A stretch of 64,000 nt of DNA from Thermoplasmata archaeon (GCA_023140195.1 JAGLME010000015.1:310001-374000); one strand, 5' to 3'; counted from the first letter of the stretch, positions 15,940 through 25,637 are shown. The notes: generated by a model not told the origin, from the letters alone. Numbers and translations are program-made.

Positions 15940-18342
15940 CTAAGAATTCCCAATGGTCCAACTTGTTTCACTTACTACCCTCACCCAGTAACCAAATCCC
16001 GTGCGCAAGATGTCTCCATCTGCCAACGCCCTGAGGAAGTACGGCGGAGCTGATGGATCGAATCCTTCTACCCTTGTCGCACCGGTTTCGGCCTTCAAGT
16101 CGCCAGCCAAGTATGTCAGATTGAAAGAAGGATAGGCAAGGAGATTCCATCCTGCATGAAGATATATCGATGTGCTGGATGGCACTATCCCCGCAACCGT
16201 GAGATTCGATCGTTCCATGACATTGACCCAGATGCCCATGGTGACGTTCAATTCATCTAGTTCTCCCTTGTAGGGTTTGAACGTCACATGCGACTTCCAT
16301 GTCTGAGATGAAGAATCGTAGCTCCAGGCCTTGTCCCATTTCACCGTTTGGAGGACGGTCTCGATGTTCTCGTCCGATTGGATTAGGGGAATCGATAGGA
16401 GATTGGGTCCATTCATTAAGGAACGCGTGAACTTGCCTGCCTGGTTCACAGAGCAGTTGGTCAGACTGTTGAGGTCGACCGCGCATATCCGGTAGAAGTA
16501 GTTGTTAGGGTCGCCCTCTCCGACCATATTGTCATTGTATTCGATAGTTCCACTGGGAACAGTGGCAACAGGCTGATATCCCACAGCATTGACGTCATAG
16601 GATGTACCCCTGTAGATTGAGTATCCGACGACGGAATTCTGGCCAGCTCCATCATCCGAAGAGAGATCCCATTTGACCGTGACGTTCTCCATGCGACTGC
16701 CGCTCAAATCCGCTTGAAGTATCACAGGTGCTCCAGGTGTAGCTGTCGGAGTGGCACACGCTTCGTTCGACAGAGGACCTTCGCCCACTCCGTTCACTGC
16801 CGAGACCCTGTAACAGTACATCTGCCCGTTTGTCAAGCCTGTGTCCAGATGAGTCAGGACGTTCCCGATCTCAACAAGGAACACCTCACCGCCCGGTGCG
16901 GTCCCACGGTATATTCGATAGTTGGTGATCGGAAGACTGCCGTTGAAGGAAGGAGGATCCCATGTGAGAGCTATCTGCTGATCTCCGGGGAACGCCGAGA
17001 GGTTCAAGGGTGCTGATGGAGGATGCGGAACGGGAGCTACGAGCGGATATCTGTCTTCGCTGTCCGCATCTATGACGTATGGAGTGTCGCCCATGCCATC
17101 GCTTCCGGGAATGTCCTGATTGGGGCCGTTGAAGACGTCTACGCCTGTGTAGTCGCTCCAGTAGTTCCCCCCAGAGGGATAACCGTCGTCCCACTGATTT
17201 GTGTCCATATCATCGCCTGCCTGCAACGAGTTGTTGATGATGTTGTTGTGATGGATCGTGTTGTTGTTGGAGTCGTTAAGGCGAATGCCGAACAGACTGT
17301 TCAGGATGACAAGGTTGTCGGCGACGGAGTTGCCGTGAGAGTAATAGAGATTAATACCATCCTTGTTGTTCCAGACATAATTATCTGCAACCGTGTTGTT
17401 GTTGGAGTCGGTAGCGCGTATGCCGACTTGATTGTTCAAGGTGAAAAGGTTGTCGGTGACGGCGTTGCTGTCAGAGACTGAAAGCCAAATGCCATTATCA
17501 TTGTCCCAGGCATTGTTATTCGAGACGGTGTTATTGTCTGAGAGGAATATCCAAATGCCACAGTGGTTAGAGCTAAGGTCATTGTCGATAACGACATTGG
17601 AAGTGGAGTCCCGGAGGTAGATACCATCCTGCACATTGTCGATGGCCGTGTTGTTTACCAAGATGTTGCCAGTGGAGCGGGACAGTTTTATGCCGCCGTT
17701 GTTTCTTGAGACGAAGTTGTTGGCAATTGTATTGTTGTCTGAGCCTGAAAGCTGGATTCCATTCAAGCGGCTTGAGAGAATCGTGTTGCCAACGATGTCG
17801 TTGCCGTCTGAAAAAAACGCGAGTTCTATGCCAAACGAGTTGTTCCAGAGAACATTGTTGGCGACTGTGTTGTTGTTGGAGTAGGCCAGAAGGATGCCAG
17901 ACCTGAAAGTTGTAGAGAGGTTAGAGACGTTGTTATTGGCAATGAAACAGTCCTGGACACCAAAGAGGTGTATCCCGGCAAAGGTTTGTGAACTGTTTCC
18001 CATCACCTTGAAGCCCGTGAAGTTCACCCAGTCAGCACTTACATTGACCACATACCCCCATGCCATTCCCGTTCCGTCAATCATGGTCTCATTCCTATCC
18101 TCTCCGACCAGGGAGAGGGTCTTGTTGACTTCGATACGTTCGGGGTACACACCGTTGAACACGTAGATCGCATCACCTGGCGCTGCGTTGTCGATTGCGC
18201 TTTGTATGGTTGTATAGTTCCCGGGACCGGTTCCGCCCACGTAAAGGGTGGATGCTTTCACATTCACTGGCAGGATTGTCAGTGCGAGATAGAATGTACT
18301 TGTCAACACAAGAATCGCAATTGCCAAGCTCGTCTTCTTCAT
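15940..18342 (-). CDS. Secreted NosD-like beta-helix protein with FN3 domains
   Basis: An 800-residue surface protein. Order: signal peptide (1-30, LAIAILVLTSTFYLALTILP), a right-handed parallel beta-helix of the NosD/PbH1 type (about 32-400, many NNTVxxNxxxxN turns), one or two fibronectin type III domains (about 440-640; the linker PHPPSAPLNLSAFPGD opens the first), and a C-terminal module of about 160 residues (RSLMNGPNLLSIPLIQSD to FGYWVRVVSETSWTIGNS). The same order and C-terminal module are found at 32,593-34,905, and the beta-helix plus FN3 part at 53,690-56,662. NosD-type helices often bind carbohydrate or metal; the substrate here is unknown. Confidence 0.85.
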   Translation of the reverse strand: MKKTSLAIAILVLTSTFYLALTILPVNVKASTLYVGGTGPGNYTTIQSAIDNAAPGDAIYVFNGVYPERIEVNKTLSLVGEDRNETMIDGTGMAWGYVVNVSADWVNFTGFKVMGNSSQTFAGIHLFGVQDCFIANNNVSNLSTTFRSGILLAYSNNNTVANNVLWNNSFGIELAFFSDGNDIVGNTILSSRLNGIQLSGSDNNTIANNFVSRNNGGIKLSRSTGNILVNNTAIDNVQDGIYLRDSTSNVVIDNDLSSNHCGIWIFLSDNNTVSNNNAWDNDNGIWLSVSDSNAVTDNLFTLNNQVGIRATDSNNNTVADNYVWNNKDGINLYYSHGNSVADNLVILNSLFGIRLNDSNNNTIHHNNIINNSLQAGDDMDTNQWDDGYPSGGNYWSDYTGVDVFNGPNQDIPGSDGMGDTPYVIDADSEDRYPLVAPVPHPPSAPLNLSAFPGDQQIALTWDPPSFNGSLPITNYRIYRGTAPGGEVFLVEIGNVLTHLDTGLTNGQMYCYRVSAVNGVGEGPLSNEACATPTATPGAPVILQADLSGSRMENVTVKWDLSSDDGAGQNSVVGYSIYRGTSYDVNAVGYQPVATVPSGTIEYNDNMVGEGDPNNYFYRICAVDLNSLTNCSVNQAGKFTRSLMNGPNLLSIPLIQSDENIETVLQTVKWDKAWSYDSSSQTWKSHVTFKPYKGELDELNVTMGIWVNVMERSNLTVAGIVPSSTSIYLHAGWNLLAYPSFNLTYLAGDLKAETGATRVEGFDPSAPPYFLRALADGDILRTGFGYWVRVVSETSWTIGNS

Positions 18343-18492
18343 CCTCTCCTCCGAAGCATCCTCACTACTAAAGCTGAGTCTATGCTTATAGTTCTTTTCG
18401 TATGGGCGCTACAGAAAATGGTCTTGCTTCTAGTCTCTCCTCTCTTCTGGCGACCTGGATGGATAACATTCGACGGAAGGCAACCAGTTGCG

Positions 18493-18509
18493 TCGTAGTT
18501 CTTTTCGAA
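18493..18509 (+). repeat. R5 17-bp repeat, copy 1
   Basis: The sequence tcgtagttcttttcgaa occurs here and, exactly inverted, at 31,287-31,303. It lies in the 288-base gap between the beta-helix gene and the methyltransferase gene. Confidence 0.5.
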
Positions 18510-18630
18510 GTGTGACATTATTGAGAGGGCTATCTTCTGGATCACACAGAATTTGACTGGTCACAAATCGCGTATCAACAGAAAAAGTAAAGACTGACTT
18601 GGGTTCTACGGTATACCGAAGTGGAACGGA

Positions 18631-19338
18631 ATGAAGAGGGAGCCGATCGGCAAGGAAGACGTTATTTCGACAATCATAGAAATGGCTATCGAAGCAGGTC
18701 TGAAAGAGGATGCCCTAGATGAATTCCTAGAAACGTACGCGTTCAAAATGGGTAGCCTCAAGTTGCTCAAGAACCTAGTTGGAGCAGATTTCCACCTCAA
18801 GGCATCCATAAACACTTACGAATACGCATTCTCGAAACATCTCGCACTTGAATTTCTCAACGGAATACTAGAAACCGGAAAAAGTGTGTTGAGTATTGGT
18901 TGTAGCGACGGTCTACTCGAGGTGAACTTGGCTCAGAAGGGATGCAAGGTTTGTGGTGTAGATACAAATGAAAAAATGATTGACATTGCCAGCAGGCTCG
19001 CAAAGGACAAGGATCTTTCCAAACAATGCAGGTTCGTTACAGTGTCGGGTTATGAGTATAGTTTCTCTGACGAATCATTCGACACAATTCTGTATTCTCA
19101 TTCTCTTCATGAAATTGATGACAAGATAGCGAGCCTTCGTGAGAGTCACAGGCTGGTGAGACCGCAAGGTCGTGTAATCATACTAGAGGACGAGACGAGC
19201 AGAGAAGAGATCATCGAAGCCGTAAGTGAAAGCGGGTTTACAATCAGGGAGGAGAAAGTTGTCTTGCCAGGTAGATTCTTCAATCATGGCTTGGTAACCT
19301 CTGTCCACGCGATAGCACTTGAGAAGAAACAGCCATAG
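18631..19338 (+). CDS. Class I SAM-dependent methyltransferase
   Basis: A 235-residue Rossmann-fold methyltransferase. The SAM-binding motif I is VLSIGCSDGLLEVNLAQKG (about 87-105), followed by the acidic end of strand two (VCGVDTNEKMID) and the motif post-I region, with a characteristic FDTILYSHSLHEIDD in place of motif IV. The first 80 residues are helical and may bind the substrate. It stands alone between intergenic repeats. Substrate unknown. Confidence 0.75.
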   Translation: MKREPIGKEDVISTIIEMAIEAGLKEDALDEFLETYAFKMGSLKLLKNLVGADFHLKASINTYEYAFSKHLALEFLNGILETGKSVLSIGCSDGLLEVNLAQKGCKVCGVDTNEKMIDIASRLAKDKDLSKQCRFVTVSGYEYSFSDESFDTILYSHSLHEIDDKIASLRESHRLVRPQGRVIILEDETSREEIIEAVSESGFTIREEKVVLPGRFFNHGLVTSVHAIALEKKQP

Positions 19339-19604
19339 GTTGTTTGGGTCGGACTTCATTATCAAGAACGACAGAATTCGATGATTTTGCGTTTTCCTAG
19401 AAACGAGGATATTTGAATGAAGAATAGCGAAACATCAACGGCGACATTCGACCTTCGTTGGCCCAGCATTCGTAGCTCTCCAAGGTTCATTAATTTCGCC
19501 AGAGATACTCCTCTTCGATTGGGCCAATCCGATGATGGAGGAAGTACTCCTCGTAGTCTCCACGCTCACAACTGGCAATGCGGTCACGCATACTTTATTG
19601 GATT
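19339..19604. other. Intergenic stretch before the R4 repeat
   Basis: A 70-codon open frame at 19,417-19,629 has no recognisable features and runs into the repeat, so it is not called. Confidence 0.35.
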
Positions 19605-19690
19605 TCATCCCTTCTATGTTGATGGATGAGCCTTACAATTAGCGTACATGTAGTTTTCGAAGGCTTTATCATCATCCACGCGGCTCGAAG
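19605..19690. repeat. R4 repeat, partial copy
   Basis: Contains gatggatgagcc, then tagcgtac and gttttcgaaggctttatc, then atcatccac. The same order is seen in the two longer direct repeats at 25,082-25,336 and 27,850-28,113. Confidence 0.55.
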
Positions 19691-19909
19691 CATCAGACCC
19701 TTTATTGTGGTTTCTCATTGTCTGAGAAGGAGGTCTTCAGAGTCAGTCCCTTCCCAGTTCTTGAGGTGAGAAAGCCCTTGGAGGCGTACGAGAATGACAA
19801 GATGAAGATGTTCCACTAGTCGTTGAGTAGGAAAGTTGCGCGTACTTGGGAAATCCTTTTATAGAGTAAGTCAATCACATGCCCATATCTGAATGGGGAG
19901 GGACTAGGA

Positions 19910-21517
19910 TTGGAGAAAGGGAAGTACGCCCATAGTTGTGGAGAGCAGTTCCGCATTTTTGCGATTATCGCTTTTTCTCTGATGCTTCTGCCGTGTACAG
20001 GAGATGCCTTTGGGTTCTCGAATGGTGGCCTCAGCGATGATCCTTCCTCTCCGAAGTACGGCACACATGACTGGTTCGCAGAACACGCGCTGGATTTCCT
20101 ACCACCGGAGGAGGAGGCTTACCTCCTAGAGTTCAAGGAAGCTTACCTCTTCGGGACTGAGCTTCCGGACAACAGTGGCCCTGCAACAGGGCTGAACGAC
20201 AAGAGTTTCCATCACGTGTATTTTTACTCAGACGGTTCTTTGCAGGATGATGTGGGCGCCAGCCGCGCAAGATCGGAGTTCGATCGCACCATCAACCTCC
20301 TCAACTATGGGGAGCTGGAACTGGCCGCGCGTCACGCTGGAGTCATGAGCCACTACGTGGCCGATGTGACCATCTTTGCCCATGTCATGGGACAGCCCAC
20401 GGACTGGGGTCCTGAGGTGGACGCCTACCACAGCGGCTACGAGACCTACGTCAACGGCAGAACGTCTACCTATGAATCCAGCTTCAACCAGGCCCTGGCT
20501 TTCGACGGAGCGTTGACGGAGATGGATGCCTACGACGCAACGTTGGCGATAGGGTACAACTCCACCTTCGGTGACGGTGCGTTAACCGAGTCTTGCACCT
20601 GGATGAATTCCAATTACGATTGGGAGGACCCGGTCTTCTACGAGTCGGTCAACGCCTCCATCAACCGTGGGGTGAACCTGCTCGCCGACATTCTCCACAC
20701 GATATACTTGAGAGCCGATGTTGGGAGTGGAGAACCGGCGGACCATATCCTGATAAGCGAGGTTTACTACGACACACCAGGCACCGACTCCGTGGAGGAA
20801 TATGTCGAGCTTTACAATCCCACAGCCGAGAGTGTAGACATAGGCGGGTGGAAGATTCAGGACCCTGGCGCGACCTATACCATTCCTCAGGGCTTTTCCT
20901 TGGCTCCAAACTCCTACTTCACCCTGGCCAGGGACCTCTCAGGGTTCCGAAGCCTCTTCGGCAAAGATCCTGATGTGACTGACTTGAGCATCAGCATGTC
21001 CAACTCCGGCGACTACCTCTACCTTCTTGATGGGAACGATATAGAGGCGGACTTCGTTGCATGGGAGGATAAGTTTCCAAGTTGGGACATAAGGGCAAAG
21101 ACCGGCCGAGTGCTGGAGCGCGTCCCCATCCTGGCCGACACCGACAGCAACGCCGACTGGATGAGCAACAGTCTTCCGACCCCCATGACCCAATCTGAAG
21201 GAGCCCCGCTACCTGACAATGACGGTGACGGAAATCCAGATACTTCCGACCCGGACGACGACAACGATGGCCTCACGGACGAGCAGGAGTCCGAGCTTGG
21301 TACCGATCCATTGATTGCCGACACTGACGGCGATGCCTGCACAGACTCGGAGGACTACTACCCCATGGATTCTTCTCGTTGCAAGAAGGAGCGAGGTCTG
21401 ACGAGCAGCCAGTCCTTGGCGGTGGGCGGTGTAGTCGCCATCGTGGGTGGCGTTTACTATTACGTCGGAGTGACCAGAAGGAAGGGGAGGAAGAAGTTGG
21501 GGAAGACTTGGTGGTGA
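19910..21517 (+). CDS. Secreted zinc-phospholipase-C-like protein with lamin-tail domain
   Basis: A 535-residue exported, membrane-anchored protein. Order: signal (about 12-34), a helical domain resembling zinc-dependent phospholipase C (about 45-270; GTHDWFAEHA, FHHVYFYSDG and HAGVMSHYVADVTIFAH carry the His and Asp metal-ligand pattern), a lamin-tail domain (about 283-400; LISEVYYD, EEYVELYNP, IGGWKIQD), calcium-binding thrombospondin type 3 repeats (DNDGDGNPDTSDPDDDNDG and following, about 437-490), and a C-terminal membrane helix (VGGVVAIVGGVYYYVGV) followed by RRKGRKK. The domains argue for an extracellular phosphoesterase tethered to the cell. Catalysis is inferred. Confidence 0.75.
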   Translation: MEKGKYAHSCGEQFRIFAIIAFSLMLLPCTGDAFGFSNGGLSDDPSSPKYGTHDWFAEHALDFLPPEEEAYLLEFKEAYLFGTELPDNSGPATGLNDKSFHHVYFYSDGSLQDDVGASRARSEFDRTINLLNYGELELAARHAGVMSHYVADVTIFAHVMGQPTDWGPEVDAYHSGYETYVNGRTSTYESSFNQALAFDGALTEMDAYDATLAIGYNSTFGDGALTESCTWMNSNYDWEDPVFYESVNASINRGVNLLADILHTIYLRADVGSGEPADHILISEVYYDTPGTDSVEEYVELYNPTAESVDIGGWKIQDPGATYTIPQGFSLAPNSYFTLARDLSGFRSLFGKDPDVTDLSISMSNSGDYLYLLDGNDIEADFVAWEDKFPSWDIRAKTGRVLERVPILADTDSNADWMSNSLPTPMTQSEGAPLPDNDGDGNPDTSDPDDDNDGLTDEQESELGTDPLIADTDGDACTDSEDYYPMDSSRCKKERGLTSSQSLAVGGVVAIVGGVYYYVGVTRRKGRKKLGKTWW

Positions 21518-21519
21518 AA

Positions 21520-22038
21520 ATGCCAGAATCAGTCGGGGCGGTGAGGACGGGTAATGTGATTATGGGGACGGACGAACGGAAGATAGAGAATGAAAAGCTG
21601 AAAGGTGACATCATCGAGCTGATGGACAGGAGGATGAGCCTAACCCGAAAGCTCCACAACTATATCGAGGGAACATTTTCGGGCATTCAGACAATGACCG
21701 CCATAGCCTACGGACTAGGGATATTTCTCATCGTGTCCTCCGTCCTCTACTACTTCCTCACTGAACAACGTCTGGAAGTTCTTGGTTTCAGCGCCCTTGG
21801 AAGCGCGGAAATGGTGGCCATCTTCCTTTACCAACCCATGCAACGCGTCCAGAATGCTTTGGGCGATTTCTCACAGCACACCGTCGTTCTGCACGCTTGG
21901 AACACTCAGGTCGCACTCAAGATGCTCCACATGAGAATCGATGATGAGGCCAGCGCGAAAGAGGCGTGCGAATACATTAGGGACATAACGAAGGATTACG
22001 CGGAGACGATAGAAAGATTGACCGAGAGGCACGAATGA
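21520..22038 (+). CDS. Membrane protein, hypothetical
   Basis: A 172-residue protein starting at the ATG three bases after the upstream stop. It has a helical N-terminus (IIELMDRRMSLTRKLHNYIE), two transmembrane segments (IAYGLGIFLIVSSVLYYFL, VLGFSALGSAEMVAIFLY) and a C-terminal helical part with heptad character (EACEYIRDITKDYAETIERL). An in-frame ATG at 21,562 is an alternative start. Its close coupling to the phospholipase-like gene implies a shared role, but no function can be named. Confidence 0.65.
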   Translation: MPESVGAVRTGNVIMGTDERKIENEKLKGDIIELMDRRMSLTRKLHNYIEGTFSGIQTMTAIAYGLGIFLIVSSVLYYFLTEQRLEVLGFSALGSAEMVAIFLYQPMQRVQNALGDFSQHTVVLHAWNTQVALKMLHMRIDDEASAKEACEYIRDITKDYAETIERLTERHE

Positions 22039-22060
22039 TGCGGGCGATTAGAGGAGGTCC

Positions 22061-22465
22061 ATGGACATGCAGGCATTAGGCAAAAGCATGGAGTCGGCGT
22101 TGAAAACCCTATTCAAGTTGAAGAAATCAGGCGAAGATTCCGTATCCACTTCCAGAATAAATGGTGAAGCAGAACGAAATGTGAATGCCGCAACAATGAG
22201 AGCACTCGAGAGAAAGGAATTGGTTGAGCTATTCCACATACACCGTTTCAACAAACCCTTTCTGGTTGGTGAGGATGACAAACTAGAGGCAGTTGAATAC
22301 GATCAACTCCCGCATTTAGAGGATCAGGGTAAAAACATCGCATGGGTACCACTTGAATCCTACAGCTGGAGGTTGACGGCAGAAGACCTGTGCGAAGCAA
22401 TCTGGGACACTTGCCCAATACATGGACCTTTCCCCCATGGGACCGGTTGCCCTGGGTGCGGGTAA
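22061..22465 (+). CDS. Hypothetical protein with C-terminal Cys/His cluster
   Basis: A 134-residue soluble protein preceded by a strong gaggaggt site. The C-terminus CPIHGPFPHGTGCPGCG could bind zinc. The N-terminal part is charged and helical (RNVNAATMRALERKELVELF). No family recognised. It is the third gene of a plus-strand run starting at 19,910. Confidence 0.55.
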   Translation: MDMQALGKSMESALKTLFKLKKSGEDSVSTSRINGEAERNVNAATMRALERKELVELFHIHRFNKPFLVGEDDKLEAVEYDQLPHLEDQGKNIAWVPLESYSWRLTAEDLCEAIWDTCPIHGPFPHGTGCPGCG

Positions 22466-23098
22466 ATGAGAGTGGGAAATAGTGGCAGAGGTTTGCGGAT
22501 GTGCCCTGCTTTTGTCAAGGCAATCAAACTTGTTTCGCTTTTACTCATTGTTGTTGTCGTTCCCCTGATATTCCTCGTCCAGAGCGATATCGACAAGGTC
22601 TCTTTCTCAACCTTGATTCTTGTCATTCAGGCAGGGGTGTACTTGGTCACGGGCATTTGGTATCGTGATGTTCTCAAGAGAGGAAAGGGAGCATTCGACC
22701 CAAAGGAAATTTCAAACGAGAGAGGTCTCAATCTATCACTTGCTGGATTTTCTTTTGCTGCATTAACATTTGTGTTTGGTCTTTCTGGTGAAGATGGCAT
22801 TCCAGTTGAAAACTTGATTCCTTATCTGGGTCTTGCCTTCGGCTTGTTTGCCATTGGTGCCCTATTGATTGAGTTTGGTGCATTGGGAAGGGCTTTCAGT
22901 TATGTCTGTCCTTGGATCCGCTATGTCGGATTCACATCAATATTCCTTGGACTTGTGAACCTCTCGCTGAAAGCTTTCCCTTACTCAACCTCAGTCATTT
23001 TCGTGGCCGTAACGGTTGTTATACTGGCACTATGGTTGTTTGACCTCACATTGTGGTTGGGACATCTCAAGCTGGTGAGACAGGCCAGTCAGGCCTGA
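22466..23098 (+). CDS. Multi-pass membrane protein, hypothetical
   Basis: A 210-residue protein beginning directly after the upstream stop codon. About six transmembrane segments are seen (for example LVSLLLIVVVVPLIFLV, LIPYLGLAFGLFAIGALLIE, STSVIFVAVTVVILALWLFD). Function unknown. An internal ATG at 22,499 is an alternative start. It is last in the plus-strand run. Confidence 0.6.
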   Translation: MRVGNSGRGLRMCPAFVKAIKLVSLLLIVVVVPLIFLVQSDIDKVSFSTLILVIQAGVYLVTGIWYRDVLKRGKGAFDPKEISNERGLNLSLAGFSFAALTFVFGLSGEDGIPVENLIPYLGLAFGLFAIGALLIEFGALGRAFSYVCPWIRYVGFTSIFLGLVNLSLKAFPYSTSVIFVAVTVVILALWLFDLTLWLGHLKLVRQASQA

Positions 23099-23449
23099 GC
23101 CTTCTGTCCTTCCAGATCTGAGTGCACTCAGAATCGATAGATAGACTCTATTGAGACTCGTCTAGATGGATGGCAATATGCCGGAATCTCTTTGCCAAGA
23201 CCTCGTGGTGAAACTAGATGTTTCAGCGCAGGGCTGCCTGTTGATTGACCTTTCAGTATCTTAAGGATTCTAATCCAAAGTGCATCTTTGTTGCTCATGG
23301 TTTCACCCGTCCAATTCCCTTGAATGTGTATCAGGTTGAAAGCCTTAGGAGAGCTTTTTTGAAATTTCCGAGTTGGTATGGCAAAGTCGGAAATTCTACA
23401 ACGTCTTGGATACTCACAACATAACAAGCTAGTAGTTCCGTGACCAGTA
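23099..23449. other. Intergenic stretch, no confident gene
   Basis: A 56-codon minus-strand frame beginning MSNKDALWIRILKILKGQ (start near 23,299) is the best candidate here, but nothing beyond its length supports it. Confidence 0.3.
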
Positions 23450-23797
23450 TCATCCACTCGTCTGATCGCTCCAGTCTTCCTTCACGACCGAGGAATAGCG
23501 ATGCAGGCCAATCTCTCCAGGTTCAGCCTCGATTCTTTCCAGGAGCTTCAATCTCCAAAGCTTTCTCGTCCTGGCTAGACATTCAACGAAGGGGGTGTCC
23601 ATCTTCTCAGCCACGTTCAATATCGTCATCGGACGGCTTCTGATTAATGAGAGGATCTCACGGTCCGTCTGATCGAGTAGGGGGGAAGAGAAGCCATTGA
23701 GAACTCGGATGGGTAGGACGCCCTGCTGTCCTCTTGGCACGCTCTCTTCTCTTCCCTTGGTTCCATGCATGCTTGCCCATGCCTCCATGCGATGCAT
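23450..23797 (-). CDS. Winged-helix transcription regulator, probable
   Basis: A 115-residue protein whose middle part fits a winged helix-turn-helix: LDQTDREILSLIRSRPMTIL, then VAEKMDTPFVECLARTRKLW and the wing LERIEAEPGEIGLHRYS. The true start is uncertain: several in-frame ATGs occur in the first 20 codons (23,797, 23,785, 23,770). Its neighbours are unrelated, and the regulated gene is not evident. Confidence 0.55.
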   Translation of the reverse strand: MHRMEAWASMHGTKGREESVPRGQQGVLPIRVLNGFSSPLLDQTDREILSLIRSRPMTILNVAEKMDTPFVECLARTRKLWRLKLLERIEAEPGEIGLHRYSSVVKEDWSDQTSG

Positions 23798-23918
23798 TTT
23801 TGAAAAGGTACCATAAAACTTCTTAACACATTATCAATTCTGGTATCACACTGCTATGCTGGACATCACGCACTGGATGTCCGAGAACATTTAACTAGGT
23901 CGACGGCTTTCATCGTAC

Positions 23919-23977
23919 GACTACCCACCGTCACCCTCGCTTTGCCATCAAGCATTGCGAGAATGGTGGGCGGTCTC
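23919..23977 (+). repeat. R2 hairpin repeat, copy 1
   Basis: An imperfect palindrome of about 59 bases. The outer arms are acccacc and ggtgggcggt and the inner arms ccctcgc and gcgag, around a centre ttgccatcaa. The sequence recurs at 40,694-40,753 and, less exactly, at 46,851-46,915. Here it ends just before the aggaggg site of the gene at 23,994. Confidence 0.65.
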
Positions 23978-23993
23978 AGGAGGGTAGTAGGAA

Positions 23994-24689
23994 ATGGCTG
24001 AGGTCGATTTGTATCAAGTTGCAGGCCTAGTACTGAGTGTGTTAGGACCACTAGCAATAGTCGTTCTTGCAAACGGACATTATGCAAGGGAATTCGAGAA
24101 GCAAAAGAAAAAATATGAGGTGAAGCTGGAGAGGTATTCAGTTGTTGCACTTTGCTTACAATTGCTACTCCAGGCAACCCAGACTATGCACTCATTTCAG
24201 AAGCTCGTTGAAGATCTACATGATATGGGTTTTTCTGATGCACGTGAGAACTCTGAAACCTCATGGACCGAATTGCAGGCTCTGAGCCGTATAAAAGTCT
24301 TGAAAGAGTCGCTTGATTTGGAGATTACCGAAGAATACCGTGACGTTGTAGGGGAAAGGTTTTTCTTAGGAGTAAGAACAGAGGAAGCTGAGAAGATAGG
24401 TGATGAACAAGCTACGGATAAAGCAACTGCTTGGATGGATGGTCACTTCTGTGACGTGTTAAGATGTGTAGACATCATTAAAGTGAGACTGAATAAAGGA
24501 GTATCTGATTTGAGAGTTATCGGTCAGAAGAGCGTCGCTGACAGAGTAGAGGATCTGACGAGTGAGTATCTCAATGATAATTTTGAGGCGGACCCATGGA
24601 TGGAACCGCCTCCGACAGAAATTAAGTGGAGACCCAGAATTGATGGTATGATAGAGACCTTTGCGAAAAACCTGGAAGAAACCTTGTGA
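23994..24689 (+). CDS. Single-helix membrane-anchored protein, hypothetical
   Basis: A 231-residue protein with an N-terminal membrane helix (VAGLVLSVLGPLAIVVLAN) followed by a charged, largely helical domain. The last part, with EPPPTEIKWRPRIDGMIE, is unusual but not diagnostic. Its translation signals lie directly behind an R2 hairpin repeat. Function unknown. Confidence 0.6.
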   Translation: MAEVDLYQVAGLVLSVLGPLAIVVLANGHYAREFEKQKKKYEVKLERYSVVALCLQLLLQATQTMHSFQKLVEDLHDMGFSDARENSETSWTELQALSRIKVLKESLDLEITEEYRDVVGERFFLGVRTEEAEKIGDEQATDKATAWMDGHFCDVLRCVDIIKVRLNKGVSDLRVIGQKSVADRVEDLTSEYLNDNFEADPWMEPPPTEIKWRPRIDGMIETFAKNLEETL

Positions 24690-24710
24690 CTGGCTGCTAG
24701 TTCTGTCCAT

Positions 24711-24757
24711 TCAGAACCTCGTCTTGTGCCTCTCATATGCTCTCTTCAGCATTTCCT
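24711..24757 (-). repeat. T tag, reference copy at the recombinase 3' end
   Basis: The minus strand reads gcatatgagaggcacaagac and then gaggttctga at the recombinase stop. Relatives with the core gaggcacaagccgaggttc occur at 11,110, 11,602, 45,391, 45,837, 46,429 and 46,762. Confidence 0.55.
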
Positions 24758-25250
24758 TGTCAGAATGCAGATAGACCATAATGGTCTCGATCTGCCTGTG
24801 CCTCAATTGTTGCTGAATGAAAGGCAATGAGCAACCGTTCTTGAGAAGATTAGTTGCGAGTGTATGCCTTAGAACATGCGGAGTGACATGCTTGTTGATT
24901 CCTGCCCTCTCCGCAACTGCTCTCACAATCAACGCTATTCCCTTTCTAGTGTACCTAGAACCCCTCCTATTCGTGAAAATGAATGGTTTGGTATCTCTTC
25001 TCTCAATGAGGAGGGTTCTCACCGTTTCTAGAGCCTCAGAATCGACTGCTACATATTCGTCTGTGTTGCCCTTGCCCTTTCTATGCTCTCTCTCGGATTG
25101 GATATTTCCTTCCGCTTGTAATTGTCGCTTGATGTCTTTCAACAAGCAGTCTGAAAGCATTCTTCTCCTCATTTGAAACAAATCTCTCGGGTCTGTGGGG
25201 TTGATAATGAGGTAGGAGATTCTTGATTGACATCGATGTAGTTGCTTTCA
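24711..25250 (-). pseudogene. 5'-truncated tyrosine recombinase (XerC/D-like)
   Basis: The minus strand encodes only the C-terminal catalytic part of an XerC/D-like recombinase, about 120 residues from GKGNTDEYVAVDS to the stop at 24,711. HxxR (HVLRH, residues 102-106 of the open frame), the second histidine (LRHRQIETI) and the nucleophile tyrosine (MVYLHSD) are intact. The N-terminal core-binding domain and the first catalytic arginine are missing. Upstream of GKGN the frame continues into the R4 direct repeat at 25,082-25,336, so the gene seems to have been cut by that repeat. Its last codons (AYERHKTRF, stop) match the T tags elsewhere. Confidence 0.75.
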
Positions 25251-25336
25251 AGATTTCGAAAGCTTTATAATCATCCACACAGCTTTGATGGATAAGCCGT
25301 GCAAGTGGAGTACAAGTAGTTTTCGAAAGTCTCATC
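25082..25336. repeat. R4 direct repeat A, left of the KAP gene
   Basis: About 255 bases, closely similar throughout to 27,850-28,113. Both begin atgctctctctcggattg, contain tgatgtctttcaacaa and attgacatcgatg, and end with two units tttcgaa...atccacac spaced about 60 bases apart. The pair flanks the KAP NTPase gene in direct orientation. Confidence 0.7.
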
Positions 25337-25637
25337 GTCATCCACACTGCTCAAACTGAGTGTGGAGAAAGCAATTGACTTAGCAAAAGAAGGAATCCGA
25401 ACTGAGGAAATAGGCACATATAATTTCGCGCTCGATATCTACTCGCAGAATCAAGAATCTCGTTCTCTCCCACCTTCCTCCAGAACATCCTCTCAGAGAT
25501 GTCATACTCGCAGAGCGGGATGTGCTCACGTACGGAGACTTCCTTGCGAAGATGGAGGTGTGGCTCCTCCTTTTAGATCGGAAAGTATGATTGTCATGCA
25601 CGGGAGTATTTTCGGTCACCCAAACGTAGCCAGCACT
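25337..25637. other. Intergenic stretch with coding-like remnant
   Basis: The plus strand contains a short run reading DVLTYGDFLAKMEVWLLLLD before a stop (about 25,520-25,580), which looks like a protein remnant, but no complete gene is seen. Confidence 0.3.

Noticed and set aside
17023..17481. A valine-rich 152-codon plus-strand frame inside the beta-helix gene
   Set aside because: Antisense of the repeated Asn-rich beta-helix codons (AAC and ACA give GTT and TGT), a known artefact of such repeats.
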